From Phycisphaerales bacterium (GTDB lineage Bacteria; Planctomycetota; Phycisphaerae; Phycisphaerales; UBA1924), in contig JADYXW010000069.1 of the NCBI GenBank assembly GCA_020853975.1, forward strand, positions 1 to 61,006: a stretch of DNA of 61,006 bases, in the 5' to 3' direction. Position numbers and translations under genes: made by a program. Positions 53,114 to 61,006 of this stretch are shown here, piece after piece (the stretch's first letter is position 1; each line of letters opens with the position of its first letter). Below the pieces are notes generated by a model. It was not told where the DNA came from. It did not search any database and was given only the letters and a program-made list of their open reading frames with translations.

Positions 53114-54460
53114 ATGAGCAAGCACTCGAGTGCGTGGACGCGGCGCGATTTTGTGAAGGCGGTGGGCGCTGGGGTTGTGGTGCCCCTGGCGGCGTACGAC
53201 GCTCCGGGGCGGACGGTGCCGTCGACCAGCCCGGTCCGCGCGTGGGGGCCGGTCGTTGATGATCGCAAGCTCAAGATCGGGCTGATCGGCTGCGGCGGGC
53301 GCGGCACGGGCTCGGCCATCCAGGCTCTGCGGGCGGACAAGAACACCGTGCTGTGGGCGATGGGCGATGTGCTGCCCGACCGGCTTGCGGGGAGCCTGCG
53401 CGGGATCACGGAGGAGATGGGGGCCGAGAGCGGCGCTCGCGTGGAGGTGCCCGAGGAGCGGCGATTCCTGGGGTTCGACTCGTACCAGAAGGTCATCGGC
53501 AGCGGTGTCGACGTGGTGCTGCTCACGACGTACCCCGCGTTTCGGCCTCTGCACCTGCGGGCGGCGGTCGAGGCCGGCAAGCATTGCTTCGCCGAGAAGC
53601 CCGTGGCGGTGGACGCGCCGGGCGTGCGCAGCGTGCTCGAAAGCACGGCGATCGCGAAAAAGAAGAACCTGGGGCTCGTCGTCGGCTTCTGCTGGAGGTA
53701 CAACGACGGGATGCGGGGGATGTACGAGCAGGTGAACGGCGGAGCGCTGGGCGAGATCACCAGCGTGTACACGAACTACCTCACGGGCACGCTCGCAAAG
53801 AGGCCCAGGCAGCCCGAGTGGTCCGACCTGGAGTTTCAGCTCAGGAACTGGTGGCACTTCACGTGGATCTCGGGCGACCACATCGTGGAGCAGGCGGTGC
53901 ATTCCATCGACCGGCTGATGTGGGCGACCGGGGACCGCCTTCCTCTGCGGGTGGTATGTCTGGGCGGGCGAGCGGCTCGCAACGGGCCGGAGCACGGGCA
54001 CGCGTACGACCACTTCTCGGCCATCTACGAGTACGAGGGAGGGATGCGGACGTTCCACTCCTGCCGGCAGATCGACGGCTGCCCTTCGGATAACACGGAC
54101 TACATCTACGGGAGCAAGGGGTCCGCGGTCGTGAACGGATGGGTCCCGACGTACTCCGTGCGAGATGCCGCGGGGAAAGAAACGTGGAAGTACACCGGGC
54201 GCACCGATCGTGACATGTACCAGACGGAGCACGACGAGTTCTTCGCGTCGATCCGTGCGGGGACGCCGATCAACGATGGGGAGCGCGGCGCCAACAGCAC
54301 GATGATGGCGGTGATGGCGCGGATGGCGGCGTACACGGGGCAGACGATCTCGTGGGAGCGGGCGATGAACTCCAAGGAGGACCTCGTGCCCGCGAGTCTG
54401 GCCTTTGGGGACATGCCCGTACCGCCGGTCGCGGTGCCGGGCGTGACGAAGTTCGTCTGA
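53114..54460 (+). CDS. Tat-exported Gfo/Idh/MocA-family oxidoreductase
   Basis: Oxidoreductase of 448 aa with a twin-arginine signal (WTRRDFVKAVGAGVVVPLAA), so it is exported folded, probably with its NAD(P) bound. The Rossmann motif is IGLIGCGGRGTGSAI, the catalytic Lys is in HCFAEKPVAV, and a conserved second-domain motif is GDHIVEQAVHSIDRLMW. Secreted relatives act on polysaccharide or glycoside sugars and are abundant in planctomycetes. GAGGAAG before the ATG at 53114 marks the start; the open frame from 52733 is out of the reading of the preceding gene. The fucosidase gene follows after 40 bases. Confidence 0.93.
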   Translation: MSKHSSAWTRRDFVKAVGAGVVVPLAAYDAPGRTVPSTSPVRAWGPVVDDRKLKIGLIGCGGRGTGSAIQALRADKNTVLWAMGDVLPDRLAGSLRGITEEMGAESGARVEVPEERRFLGFDSYQKVIGSGVDVVLLTTYPAFRPLHLRAAVEAGKHCFAEKPVAVDAPGVRSVLESTAIAKKKNLGLVVGFCWRYNDGMRGMYEQVNGGALGEITSVYTNYLTGTLAKRPRQPEWSDLEFQLRNWWHFTWISGDHIVEQAVHSIDRLMWATGDRLPLRVVCLGGRAARNGPEHGHAYDHFSAIYEYEGGMRTFHSCRQIDGCPSDNTDYIYGSKGSAVVNGWVPTYSVRDAAGKETWKYTGRTDRDMYQTEHDEFFASIRAGTPINDGERGANSTMMAVMARMAAYTGQTISWERAMNSKEDLVPASLAFGDMPVPPVAVPGVTKFV

Positions 54461-54500
54461 GTCTGCACGCGGGTGACGCCCCGCGATGAGGAGATGTCCG

Positions 54501-56297
54501 ATGCTCCGACGTGCGTTGGCGGTGCTGGCGGCGGTGGCGCTGGGCGGGTGCGCCGGGCCCGGGGGAGGGGGAAACGTTCCCGACGCGCGGGTGGAGACGC
54601 CCGAGGAGCACGCGGCACGGATGGCGTGGTGGCGGGAGGCCCGGTTTGGCATGTTCATCCACTGGGGCCTGTACGCGATTCCCGCGGGGCAGTGGGATGG
54701 AAAGAAGGTCGGGGGCACGGGCGAGTGGATTCAAACCAACGCGCCCATCCAGGTGGCGGACTATGAGCCCCTGCGGGACCGCTTCAACCCGGTGCTGTTC
54801 GACGCGGACGCGTGGGTGCTGGCGGCGAAGCGGGCCGGCATGAAGTACGTCGTGATCACAACGAAGCACCACGACGGGTTTGCGCTGTTTGACTCGAAGG
54901 TGAGCGAGTGGGACGTCGCGGCGTCGCCCTTCGAGCGTGACATCATGAAGGAGATCGCGGAAGCCTGCCGCCGCCATGGCGTGCGGATCGGCTGGTATCA
55001 CTCGATCATGGACTGGCATCATCCCGACTATCTGCCCAGGCGCAAGTGGGAGGTCCGCTCGGCGGAGGGGGCGGACTTTGAGCGGTTCTGCGAGTACCTG
55101 AAAGCGCAGGTGCGCGAGATCATGACGGCCTATGGGCCGATCGACGTGCTGTGGTTTGACGGCGAATGGGAGGGGACCTGGACGCACCAGCGCGGCGTGG
55201 AGCTGGCGAGGCACTGCCGCGGCCTGAACCCGAGCGTGATCATCAACAACCGAGTGGACAAGGGGCGCAACGACATGGCGGGGCTGGACAAGCCCGGCGA
55301 GTGGGCGGGCGACTTCGGCACTCCTGAGCAGGAGGTGCCCGCACGCGGCCTCCCCGGGATGGACTGGGAGTCGTGCATGACGATGAACGACACCTGGGGG
55401 TACCGGTCGGATGATCACAACTGGAAGAGCACAACCACGCTGATCCGAACCCTCTGCGAGACCGCGAGCAAGGGGGGCAACTTCCTGCTCAATGTGGGGC
55501 CGACAGCGGACGGGCTGGTCCCGGAGGCGAGCCTGGAGCGGTTGGCCGAGATGGGCAGGTGGATGGAGGTGAACGGGCAGGCGATCTACGGCACGCAAGC
55601 GGGTCCCTTCGGGAAGCTCCCCTGGGGGCGTTGCACCCAGAAGGGCGACGACCTGTATCTGATGGTCTTTGACTGGCCAGCGGATGGCAGGCTCGTGGTG
55701 CCGGGGCTGCTCAACGATGTGAAGAGTGTGCAGATCCTCGGCGAGCGGACCAAGCGGCTCTGGCCCGCGCAGCGGGAGGGCGAGGACGTGGCGGTGACGG
55801 TGCCGGCGCAGCCTGTGCACGCCGCCGCGACGGTGGTGAAGCTGACGACGGTCGGCAAGCCCTCGGTCGTGAACCACGAGCCCCCTGCTCCCACGAGTGG
55901 GGTCAAGGCGGGAGTGGTGGAGCTGATCGCGGCCGACGCGGTGGTGGACGGGCCGAACCTCCGCTATGAGGAGAAGCGGGACGCGCTGGGCTTTTGGACA
56001 GACGCGAAGGCCACCGCCGCGTGGACAATCGCGGAGGTCCCGGCGGGGGCCTATGACGTGGTTGCCGAACTGGCGTGCAAGGACAGCACCGCAGGTTCGG
56101 AGGCGGTCTTCACGGTGGGAGGCGAGGAGTTGCGGCTGACGGTGCCCGCAACGGGAGACTGGGGCGACTTCCGCGAGGTGCGGGTGGGCAAGGTGAAGGT
56201 GCCAGCCGGGAAGCTCTCGGTGCGAGTTGGCGCGGGCGCAGCGTTCAAGGAGGCCCTCATGAACCTGAGGCGGGTGAGGCTCTCTCCCTCAAAGTGA
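54501..56297 (+). CDS. Alpha-L-fucosidase (GH29) lipoprotein
   Basis: Glycoside hydrolase family 29, 598 aa, attached by a lipobox (AAVALGGC, Cys near 18). The catalytic barrel shows WWREARFGMFIHWGLYAIPA, VVITTKHHDGFALF and the nucleophile D220 in VLWFDGEWEGTW; the end of the barrel carries CETASKGGNFLLNVGP. The C-terminal ~130 residues (ADAVVDGPNLRYEEKRDALG onward) form a beta-sandwich like a carbohydrate-binding module. It would release fucose from glycans outside the cell. GAGGAG seven bases before the ATG at 54501 decides the start over ATG 54486. Confidence 0.94.
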   Translation: MLRRALAVLAAVALGGCAGPGGGGNVPDARVETPEEHAARMAWWREARFGMFIHWGLYAIPAGQWDGKKVGGTGEWIQTNAPIQVADYEPLRDRFNPVLFDADAWVLAAKRAGMKYVVITTKHHDGFALFDSKVSEWDVAASPFERDIMKEIAEACRRHGVRIGWYHSIMDWHHPDYLPRRKWEVRSAEGADFERFCEYLKAQVREIMTAYGPIDVLWFDGEWEGTWTHQRGVELARHCRGLNPSVIINNRVDKGRNDMAGLDKPGEWAGDFGTPEQEVPARGLPGMDWESCMTMNDTWGYRSDDHNWKSTTTLIRTLCETASKGGNFLLNVGPTADGLVPEASLERLAEMGRWMEVNGQAIYGTQAGPFGKLPWGRCTQKGDDLYLMVFDWPADGRLVVPGLLNDVKSVQILGERTKRLWPAQREGEDVAVTVPAQPVHAAATVVKLTTVGKPSVVNHEPPAPTSGVKAGVVELIAADAVVDGPNLRYEEKRDALGFWTDAKATAAWTIAEVPAGAYDVVAELACKDSTAGSEAVFTVGGEELRLTVPATGDWGDFREVRVGKVKVPAGKLSVRVGAGAAFKEALMNLRRVRLSPSK

Positions 56298-56933
56298 ACG
56301 GTCGGGCCTTGGCGCCTCGGCTCCGGGCCCGGGCTCGCTCTGCGGGTGGTTCTGGGCGAGTTCCCCGTGGTCCTCTGCGGTCATGGCCCAGTGCTGATGG
56401 TCGCGCCACTCGCCGTTGATGCGGAGGTAGCGTCGGGCGAGACCCTCGAAACGGAATCCGAGTTTCTGAACCACTCGGAGCGACGGCGCGTTCTCCGGGT
56501 TGATGTTCGTCTCGACCCTGTGCAGGCCCATGGGCCCGAAGGCCTCGGCGAGCCCCATGGCGAGGGCCTGCGTGGCGAAGCCCCGGTTCGCGAATGGCTG
56601 ACCTATCCAGTATCCGGCGATTGAGTTCAGGAAGGGGCCGCGGTAGATGTGGCCCAGCGTGAGTTGGCCGACGATCTCGCCGGTGGGATTGAGGCAGATC
56701 ATGAAGCGGCGGAAGTGCTGCGAGTTGGCGGTGCTGAGGACGCGGTCGAAGATGACCTCTGGCTCCGGGGTCTCGACCTGGCCTGGTGGCGTGGGCTCCC
56801 ATGGCGTGAGCCAAGTCTCGCTGACGTCGCGGAGCTTCACGTACTCCGGCTTGTCCGCCGCTGTGGGGGGGCGCAGAAAGACATCCGGCCCGATGCGGAT
56901 GGCGTGCTTGTGACCCCGGGTGCTGCCGCTCAT
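56289..56933 (-). CDS. GNAT-family N-acetyltransferase (RimJ/RimL-like)
   Basis: Acetyl-CoA-dependent acetyltransferase, 214 aa. The GNAT core begins GPDVFLRPPTAADKPEYV; the acetyl-CoA site is QPFANRGFATQALAMGLAEA and the C-terminal part reads VETNINPENAPSLRVVQKLG. The RimJ/RimL group modifies the N-termini of proteins such as ribosomal proteins or small molecules. TACCAT seven bases before the ATG at 56933 sets a leaderless start; the longer frame to 56966 overlaps guaA. Its stop overlaps the end of the fucosidase gene by nine bases on the other strand. Confidence 0.9.
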   Translation of the reverse strand: MSGSTRGHKHAIRIGPDVFLRPPTAADKPEYVKLRDVSETWLTPWEPTPPGQVETPEPEVIFDRVLSTANSQHFRRFMICLNPTGEIVGQLTLGHIYRGPFLNSIAGYWIGQPFANRGFATQALAMGLAEAFGPMGLHRVETNINPENAPSLRVVQKLGFRFEGLARRYLRINGEWRDHQHWAMTAEDHGELAQNHPQSEPGPGAEAPRPDRSL

Positions 56934-56940
56934 GGTGGGC

Positions 56941-56946
56941 ATGGTA
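56941..56946 (-). promoter_or_regulatory. -10 element TACCAT for the GNAT gene (leaderless type)
   Basis: TACCAT, GCCCACC, ATG at 56933. It lies in the 23-base gap after the guaA stop. Confidence 0.45.
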
Positions 56947-56956
56947 CGGGCGAGGC

Positions 56957-58528
56957 TCACTCCCACTCGATGGTCGCGGGCGGTTTGCTGGAGATGTCGT
57001 AGACGACGCGGTTGACTCCCCGGACCTCGTTGATGATGCGGTTGCTGACGCGGGCGAGCACGTCATAGGGGATGCGCGACCAGTCGGCGGTCATGAAGTC
57101 CTCCGACTCCACGGCCCGGAGGGCCACGGTGCTTTCGTACGTACGGCCGTCGCCCATGACTCCCACGCTCTGCACGGGCAGAAGGACGGCAAAGACCTGG
57201 CTGGTCTTGCGGTAGAGGTCGGCGGCGACGATCTCTTCGAGCAGGATCTCGTCCGCGGCGCGTAGGAGCTCGAGCTTCGCCTTCGTGACTTCGCCCAGCA
57301 CCCGGACCGCGAGGCCGGGGCCGGGGAAGGGGTGACGCCAGATGAGGTGGTCGGGCAGGCCGAGCACCCCTCCCAACTTGCGGACTTCGTCCTTGAAGAG
57401 GTCGCGGAGCGGCTCGACGAGTTTGAATCCGAGCTCGGCGGGCAGCCCGCCCACGTTGTGGTGGAGCTTGATGCCCGCCGCCTTGCCCGAATGACCGTGC
57501 CCGCTCTCGATGACATCCGGGTAGAGCGTGCCCTGCGCGAGCATGGTGGCGTTGGGGATGGACCTGGCCTTGGCCTTGAAGACGTCGATGAAGCGGCGGC
57601 CGATGCGCTTGCGCTTCTCCTGAGGCTCGGTCACGCCGGCGAGGTCGGAGAGGAACTCGGCCTCGGCGTCGACGACGTGGAGGTCGATGCGGAAGTGGTC
57701 GCGGAAGGTGGATTCGACGAGGTCGCGCTCGCCCCGTCGGAGCAAGCCGGTATCGACGAAGACGCAGTGGAGCTGGGGGCCGATGGCCCTGTGGAGGAGC
57801 GCCGCGACGACGGAGGAGTCCACGCCGCCGGAGAGGCCGCAGATCACGTGGGAGGAGCCGACGAAGTCGCGCGCCTTCTGAGCTGCGATGTTGGCGAAGT
57901 CGGCCATTCGCCACTCACCCCGGCACTTGCAGACCTCGTAGACGAAGTTTCGAAGGATGTCCTTGCCGTGGGGCGTGTGGGTCACCTCGGGGTGGAACTG
58001 TACGCCGTAGAACCGGCGGCCCTTCGTCGTCGAGATGACGCCGGCGTTCGGGCAGGTGGGGGTACTGGCGGTGGGGATGAACAGGTCACCGGTCGTGGCG
58101 ACCTGGTCGCCGTGGGACATCCAGACGGTTGTGGTGGCGGGGACTCCCTTCCAGAGATCGCCCGGGCGGTCGATGGAGAGGGCGGCCCTGCCGAACTCGC
58201 GGTGCTTGCCGGGGGTGACCTGTCCTCCGAGGAGGTGGGCGGCAAGCTGCAAGCCGTAGCAGATGCCAAGGACGGGGACGCCAAGGTCGAAGATGGCGGG
58301 GTCGCAGGTCGGGGCGCCGGGCTCATAGACACTGGCGGGCCCGCCGGAGAGGATGATCCCCGCGGGCTTCATGGCGGCGAGAGCGGCGGGGGAGATGTCC
58401 GGCGCGACCAGTTGGGAGAAGACCCCTGCCTCGCGGACGCGGCGGCAGATGAGCTGGGCCGTCTGACCGCCGAAGTCGAGCACCGGGATGGACTCAACGG
58501 CGGCTGGGTCGGCCTGTGGGGTGGGCAT
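56957..58528 (-). CDS. guaA: GMP synthase (glutamine-hydrolysing)
   Basis: Converts XMP to GMP using glutamine nitrogen; 523 aa. The class I glutamine amidotransferase has nucleophile C90 in LGICYGLQ and FHPEVTHT (His and Glu of the triad). The ATP pyrophosphatase domain has [12 protein letters not shown], then the C-terminal dimerisation domain with [19 protein letters not shown] and [10 protein letters not shown] at the end. GGAG before the ATG at 58528 supports the start. Confidence 0.97.
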   Translation of the reverse strand: MPTPQADPAAVESIPVLDFGGQTAQLICRRVREAGVFSQLVAPDISPAALAAMKPAGIILSGGPASVYEPGAPTCDPAIFDLGVPVLGICYGLQLAAHLLGGQVTPGKHREFGRAALSIDRPGDLWKGVPATTTVWMSHGDQVATTGDLFIPTASTPTCPNAGVISTTKGRRFYGVQFHPEVTHTPHGKDILRNFVYEVCKCRGEWRMADFANIAAQKARDFVGSSHVICGLSGGVDSSVVAALLHRAIGPQLHCVFVDTGLLRRGERDLVESTFRDHFRIDLHVVDAEAEFLSDLAGVTEPQEKRKRIGRRFIDVFKAKARSIPNATMLAQGTLYPDVIESGHGHSGKAAGIKLHHNVGGLPAELGFKLVEPLRDLFKDEVRKLGGVLGLPDHLIWRHPFPGPGLAVRVLGEVTKAKLELLRAADEILLEEIVAADLYRKTSQVFAVLLPVQSVGVMGDGRTYESTVALRAVESEDFMTADWSRIPYDVLARVSNRIINEVRGVNRVVYDISSKPPATIEWE

Positions 58529-58553
58529 GGTCGCTCCGTGATGAGTGAAACCC

Positions 58554-58559
58554 AGAGTA
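58554..58559 (-). promoter_or_regulatory. -10 element TACTCT for guaA
   Basis: TACTCT 25 bases before the ATG at 58528. It is divergent from the next element, 43 bases apart. Confidence 0.45.
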
Positions 58560-58602
58560 TTGGACGGGCGACGGCTCAGGGACAGAGGCGCGGGTTGTCG
58601 AT

Positions 58603-58608
58603 TACACT
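58603..58608 (+). promoter_or_regulatory. -10 element TACACT (leaderless type) for the regulator-MlaE operon
   Basis: TACACT, TGGGTG, then ATG at 58615. It would drive the lipoprotein, kinase, STAS and permease genes. Confidence 0.55.
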
Positions 58609-58614
58609 TGGGTG

Positions 58615-58953
58615 ATGTCCCGAGTGGTCATGGCGGCGAGCGCGGCGGTTCTGGCGTGGTGCAGCGGGTGCGGGCCCGCGATCCAGCCGGATTTCAACTC
58701 TCCCGAGCCCGGGGCGCGGAACATGGCGATTGTCCGGGCCGGGGACGCGCGGGACGCGGGAGCAGCGAGGGACCTGGTACGGATGCTGGCGAGCGACGAC
58801 CCGGCGACAAGGCTGCTGGCGATCGAAGCGCTTGACCGGGTGACGGGCGAGCGTCTGGGGTACGATGCCGCGGACCCGCCCGAGCGGCGCCGCGAGGCGC
58901 TGGACAGGTGGGCCGCGTGGGTAAGGGCTCGGGAGGCCGGAGCGAATGAGTGA
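58615..58953 (+). CDS. Small lipoprotein with a HEAT-like helix pair
   Basis: Predicted lipoprotein, 112 aa. The signal ends in a lipobox-like AWCSGC. The mature part has [20 protein letters not shown] then ALDRVTG, one HEAT/PBS-type repeat, and a helical end [11 protein letters not shown]. It may bind another protein at the membrane. Its stop overlaps the kinase gene by eight bases, so it belongs to the operon leading to mlaE. No family name assigned. Confidence 0.72.
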   Translation: MSRVVMAASAAVLAWCSGCGPAIQPDFNSPEPGARNMAIVRAGDARDAGAARDLVRMLASDDPATRLLAIEALDRVTGERLGYDAADPPERRREALDRWAAWVRAREAGANE

Positions 58954-59407
58954 CACGCCCGATCTTCGGATCGACCTGGTGAGCAACCCGTGCTATCTGT
59001 GCGCCGTCCGGGAGTTCATGGTGGGCGTGACGCGGGCGCTGGGGTTTCCGGAGACGCCCGGCTCGCAGGTGGCGCTCGCGGTCGACGAGGCCCTCACGAA
59101 CATCATGAAGCACGGGTACGAGCGCCGGCTCGACGGTCCGATCTCGGTGCGTGTGTATCCGCTCGCCCAGACCGATACTCAGGTGGGCATCCGGATCGTG
59201 ATCGAGGACGAGGCGAGGCAAGTGGACCCCGCGGCCATCCGGGGACGCGACCTCGCGGACATTCGGCCCGGGGGTCTGGGCGTCCACATCATCCGCGAGA
59301 CCATGGACGAGGCGGTGTACGAGCGCAGGGAGGCACGGGGCATGCGGCTGACACTCGTGAAGCGGGTCGCGCCCGGGGTTCGCAACAACTGCTGCTGTGA
59401 GGGGTGA
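58946..59407 (+). CDS. RsbW-like serine kinase / anti-sigma factor (HATPase)
   Basis: GHKL-type ATPase, 153 aa. The N box is VDEALTNIMKHGYERR, G1 is VIEDEARQVDP and G2 is RPGGLGVHIIRETMD, the pattern of RsbW/SpoIIAB anti-sigma kinases, which bind a sigma factor and phosphorylate a STAS antagonist. The STAS gene starts seven bases after its stop, so they form a likely switch pair. The C-terminal NNCCCEG has three successive Cys, which is unusual. No target sigma factor gene is adjacent. Confidence 0.9.
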   Translation: MSDTPDLRIDLVSNPCYLCAVREFMVGVTRALGFPETPGSQVALAVDEALTNIMKHGYERRLDGPISVRVYPLAQTDTQVGIRIVIEDEARQVDPAAIRGRDLADIRPGGLGVHIIRETMDEAVYERREARGMRLTLVKRVAPGVRNNCCCEG

Positions 59408-59414
59408 CGTAGAA

Positions 59415-59765
59415 ATGGCCGACAGGATTCCGCTCGCGGTAAAGATCAGCCGAAGCCAGGAGGGCGCCGTGACGCTTGCACCCTCGGGAGACATCGGCTA
59501 TCACGAAGCGCCCACGCTCCAGCAGGCTGTGCGGGAGGCGTTCGACGGCAAGGCCCGGCGCGTGGTCATCGACCTCAGCGGCGTGCCCTACATGGCGACG
59601 CCCGGCCTCGCGGCGCTCGTGCAGGCGCTGCAGATCTCCAAGCGTGACCGGGTGCCCCTGGTGCTGTGCGGCCTGAGCGAGCGGGTGCGGGCGGTCTTTG
59701 AGATCGCCAAGCTGCACTCGGTCTTCACGATCGTGGCGGACCCGGGCGCGGCGATGAGCACCTGA
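59415..59765 (+). CDS. STAS-domain protein (anti-anti-sigma factor or MlaB-like)
   Basis: STAS domain protein, 116 aa: VTLAPSGDIGYHEAPTLQQA and VVIDLSGVPYMATPGLAALV are the core. In RsbV/SpoIIAA the loop reads DSSG with the phosphorylated serine; here the same place is ATPG, so a Thr stands where Ser is phosphorylated and the preceding Asp is lost. It could still be a phospho-switch on Thr or a permanently active antagonist. MlaB, the STAS partner of MlaE transporters, is the other choice because mlaE follows after six bases. Confidence 0.88.
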   Translation: MADRIPLAVKISRSQEGAVTLAPSGDIGYHEAPTLQQAVREAFDGKARRVVIDLSGVPYMATPGLAALVQALQISKRDRVPLVLCGLSERVRAVFEIAKLHSVFTIVADPGAAMST

Positions 59766-59771
59766 CAACCC

Positions 59772-60629
59772 ATGGGGACTTCCTCGGACAACCCGGCTGG
59801 CGGTGGGCGGGGCATCGCAAGGTTGATCACCACGCCCCTCGAGTTTGTGGGAGGGCGCGCGATCCAGGTGCTCGAGCAGACCGGCGCGTCGCTGTTCCTG
59901 CTTGTGCGGAGCATGGCGTGGGTGCTGCGGGCGATGGTCCGCAGGCGCACACGACTGGGAAGACCGGCGATCATCACGCAGATCGTGCGCATCGGCGCCC
60001 GCAGTGTGCTGATCGTGTCGCTGGTCTCGGGGTGCGTGGGACTGATCCTGGCGTTCCAGCTCTCGCCGCCTCTGGATCAGTTCGGGCAGAAGGAACTGGT
60101 AGCGAACATCATCGGAGTGGCGGTGCTGCGCGAGCTGGGGCCCCTCATCGGCGCCATCGTGATGACGGGCTTCGCGGGCGCGTCCATCGCGGCGGAGATC
60201 GGCACGATGGTCGTGAGCGAGGAGATCGAGGCGCTGGAGGCGCACGCACTGGACCCGGTGCGGTTTCTGGTGGTGCCCCGGGTGACCGCGTCCGTCATCA
60301 GCATGACCGTGCTCGCGGTGATCGCCGACGTGGTGGCCTGCATCGCGGCCCTGGGCATCTCGGTGCTCGTGCTGCAGATTCCCTACGCGACCTTCGTGAG
60401 CAACATGCTCGAGCAGTGCAAGCCCGTGGACTTCTGGACGGGTGTCATGAAGGGCACGGTGTTCGGCGTGCTCATCGGGCTGATTGCTTGTCTCAACGGC
60501 CTGCGCGTCTCGGGAGGGGCCGCGGGCGTCGGGCGGGCGACGACCGGGACCGTCGTGCAGTGCGTGGTGGCGATCGTCGTCGCAGACCTCGCGTTCACCG
60601 CGGCGTTCTACGCGCTCGGGCTGGTGTAG
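59772..60629 (+). CDS. mlaE: MlaE-family phospholipid-transport ABC permease
   Basis: Inner-membrane permease, 285 aa, with an amphipathic N-terminus and about five to six helices. Family motifs are VLIVSLVSGCVGLILAFQL, VLRELGPLIGAIVMTGFAGA, EIGTMVVSEEIEALEAHALD and LVVPRVTASVISMTVL. In the Mla system it works with MlaF ATPase, MlaD and MlaB to move phospholipids between membranes and keep outer-membrane asymmetry. mlaF and mlaD do not follow in the window; the next sequence is a decayed gene on the other strand. Confidence 0.93.
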   Translation: MGTSSDNPAGGGRGIARLITTPLEFVGGRAIQVLEQTGASLFLLVRSMAWVLRAMVRRRTRLGRPAIITQIVRIGARSVLIVSLVSGCVGLILAFQLSPPLDQFGQKELVANIIGVAVLRELGPLIGAIVMTGFAGASIAAEIGTMVVSEEIEALEAHALDPVRFLVVPRVTASVISMTVLAVIADVVACIAALGISVLVLQIPYATFVSNMLEQCKPVDFWTGVMKGTVFGVLIGLIACLNGLRVSGGAAGVGRATTGTVVQCVVAIVVADLAFTAAFYALGLV

Positions 60630-60760
60630 GTCACGGTCTGGAGCACGCGGAAGGCCTCGATGGCGCGCAGCCGCGAGGTGTCCAGGTCGACGATCGGGAC
60701 GCCGGTGCGACCCTTTTTGCCACGCGTCGAGGTCCAAGGGGGATTCTCGCCGGCTGAACG
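60608..60760 (-). other. Possible C-terminal gene fragment of unknown type
   Basis: A minus-strand frame reads GRTGVPIVDLDTSRLRAIEA then FRVLQTVTYTSPSA and a stop at 60608, overlapping the mlaE end by about 20 bases. Codon choice is GC-rich, but the frame has no start of its own and abuts the photolyase remnant in another frame. It may be the surviving tail of a deleted gene. Confidence 0.25.
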
Positions 60761-60915
60761 CGATCGTGTCGCGGGCAAGGTCGTGGGCGAGCCATTCCCC
60801 CGAGCGACACGATGAGCAGACCGACCACGCCCCGATCTCTGTCGGCTCAGGCGGCGTGCACGGCGGGCTTGTCGAGGGTCCGCAGGTCGGGCCTGAACCA
60901 GGCGAGCGTTCGCAT
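60730..60915 (-). pseudogene. Decayed deoxyribodipyrimidine photolyase (N-terminal remnant)
   Basis: The minus-strand frame starts at ATG 60915 with AGGAG upstream and reads MRTLAWFRPDLRTLDKPAV then HAA, the almost invariant start of DNA photolyases and cryptochromes, followed directly by an in-frame TGA at 60849-60847. The frame then continues as DRGVVGLLIVSLG and, after a one-base shift at the G run near 60798, GEWLAHDLARDTIAFSRRE, again photolyase-like. The rest of the gene is missing. It is a broken gene with at least one stop and one frameshift. Confidence 0.65.
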
Positions 60916-61006
60916 GCAGGCTCCTAGGAGACCCTTCGCGGGCAGATTCGCGGCGGATCTGGGCTACGCTGCGATCGTTCGCAGGGACCAGGGGCGGCGG
61001 AGATGC
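60916..61006 (+). other. Right edge: possible start of a further plus-strand gene
   Basis: TACGCT at 60965-60970 fits the promoter hexamer of this window, and GGAGATG at 60999-61005 could be a ribosome site and ATG 61003. Too little remains to call the gene. Confidence 0.25.

Noticed and set aside
59289..60737. Minus-strand frame of 482 codons over the STAS and mlaE genes
   Set aside because: It is antisense to genes with clear motifs; only its first codons touch the photolyase remnant.

Overview
The window looks like chromosomal DNA from a GC-rich planctomycete, probably of the class Phycisphaerae. This is an inference from gene content, not a database match. Pointers are KDO synthesis (kdsB) and an MlaE-type permease, which imply a Gram-negative outer membrane; two secreted proteins ending in a VPAP-hydrophobic-RRR sorting tail; a sugar-breakdown set with Gfo/Idh/MocA oxidoreductases, a DUF1080 protein and a GH29 fucosidase; and many lipoproteins. 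I see no phage, insertion sequence, integrase or CRISPR array. The stretch reads as core chromosome with accessory patches and two decayed genes.

Layout. 1-10,700: the start of pyrG (cut by the edge), two tandem secreted M1 aminopeptidases, a TPR gene followed by kdsB, a def-fmt-zincin operon, a sorted surface protein and tRNA-Arg(UCU). 10,700-16,500: a secreted EEP-family hydrolase, glutamate dehydrogenase with a clear terminator, a DUF486 membrane protein, a TIM-barrel isomerase, and an HPt protein next to a response regulator-diguanylate cyclase. 16,700-23,100: a six-gene export cluster (Cys-rich exported peptide, HlyD-like adaptor, ABC ATPase, two FtsX/MacB-like permeases, exported two-domain protein with a C-x7-C-x2-PWDYCC motif); this is the best candidate here for an undescribed system. 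23,100-31,100: FIST sensor, double DUF1080 protein, a BlaI/MecI remnant, pgi and divergent putA. 31,000-39,000 (minus strand): dnaG, rpoD, two TerC proteins (one fused to a PGPGW domain), a lipoprotein and a CBS-pair protein. 39,200-45,600: acylphosphatase, HAD phosphatase, a conserved unknown protein, a small membrane protein, clpX, a second sorted surface protein, an unknown ORF, a lipoprotein and a short stand-alone atpC. 45,600-51,000: an orphan FecCD permease, lexA with a strong promoter, a lipoprotein-dprA pair and a SpoIID-like lipoprotein. 51,000-56,300: the sugar cluster (Gfo/Idh, FGE-fold protein lacking the catalytic cysteines, Tat-exported Gfo/Idh, GH29 fucosidase). 56,300-61,006: GNAT acetyltransferase, guaA, then a small lipoprotein, RsbW-like kinase, STAS protein and MlaE permease in one operon, and a decayed photolyase gene at the right edge.

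A recurring signal decides many start codons. A TAnnnT hexamer, usually TACGAT, TACGCT or TACACT, lies exactly 5-7 bases before the start codon of at least eleven genes on both strands. It fits a -10 element whose transcript would begin at or next to the start codon, so leaderless mRNAs look common here. Genes with longer leaders carry the same hexamer further upstream plus a Shine-Dalgarno sequence. I used this pattern together with ribosome sites to choose starts, often trimming longer open frames.
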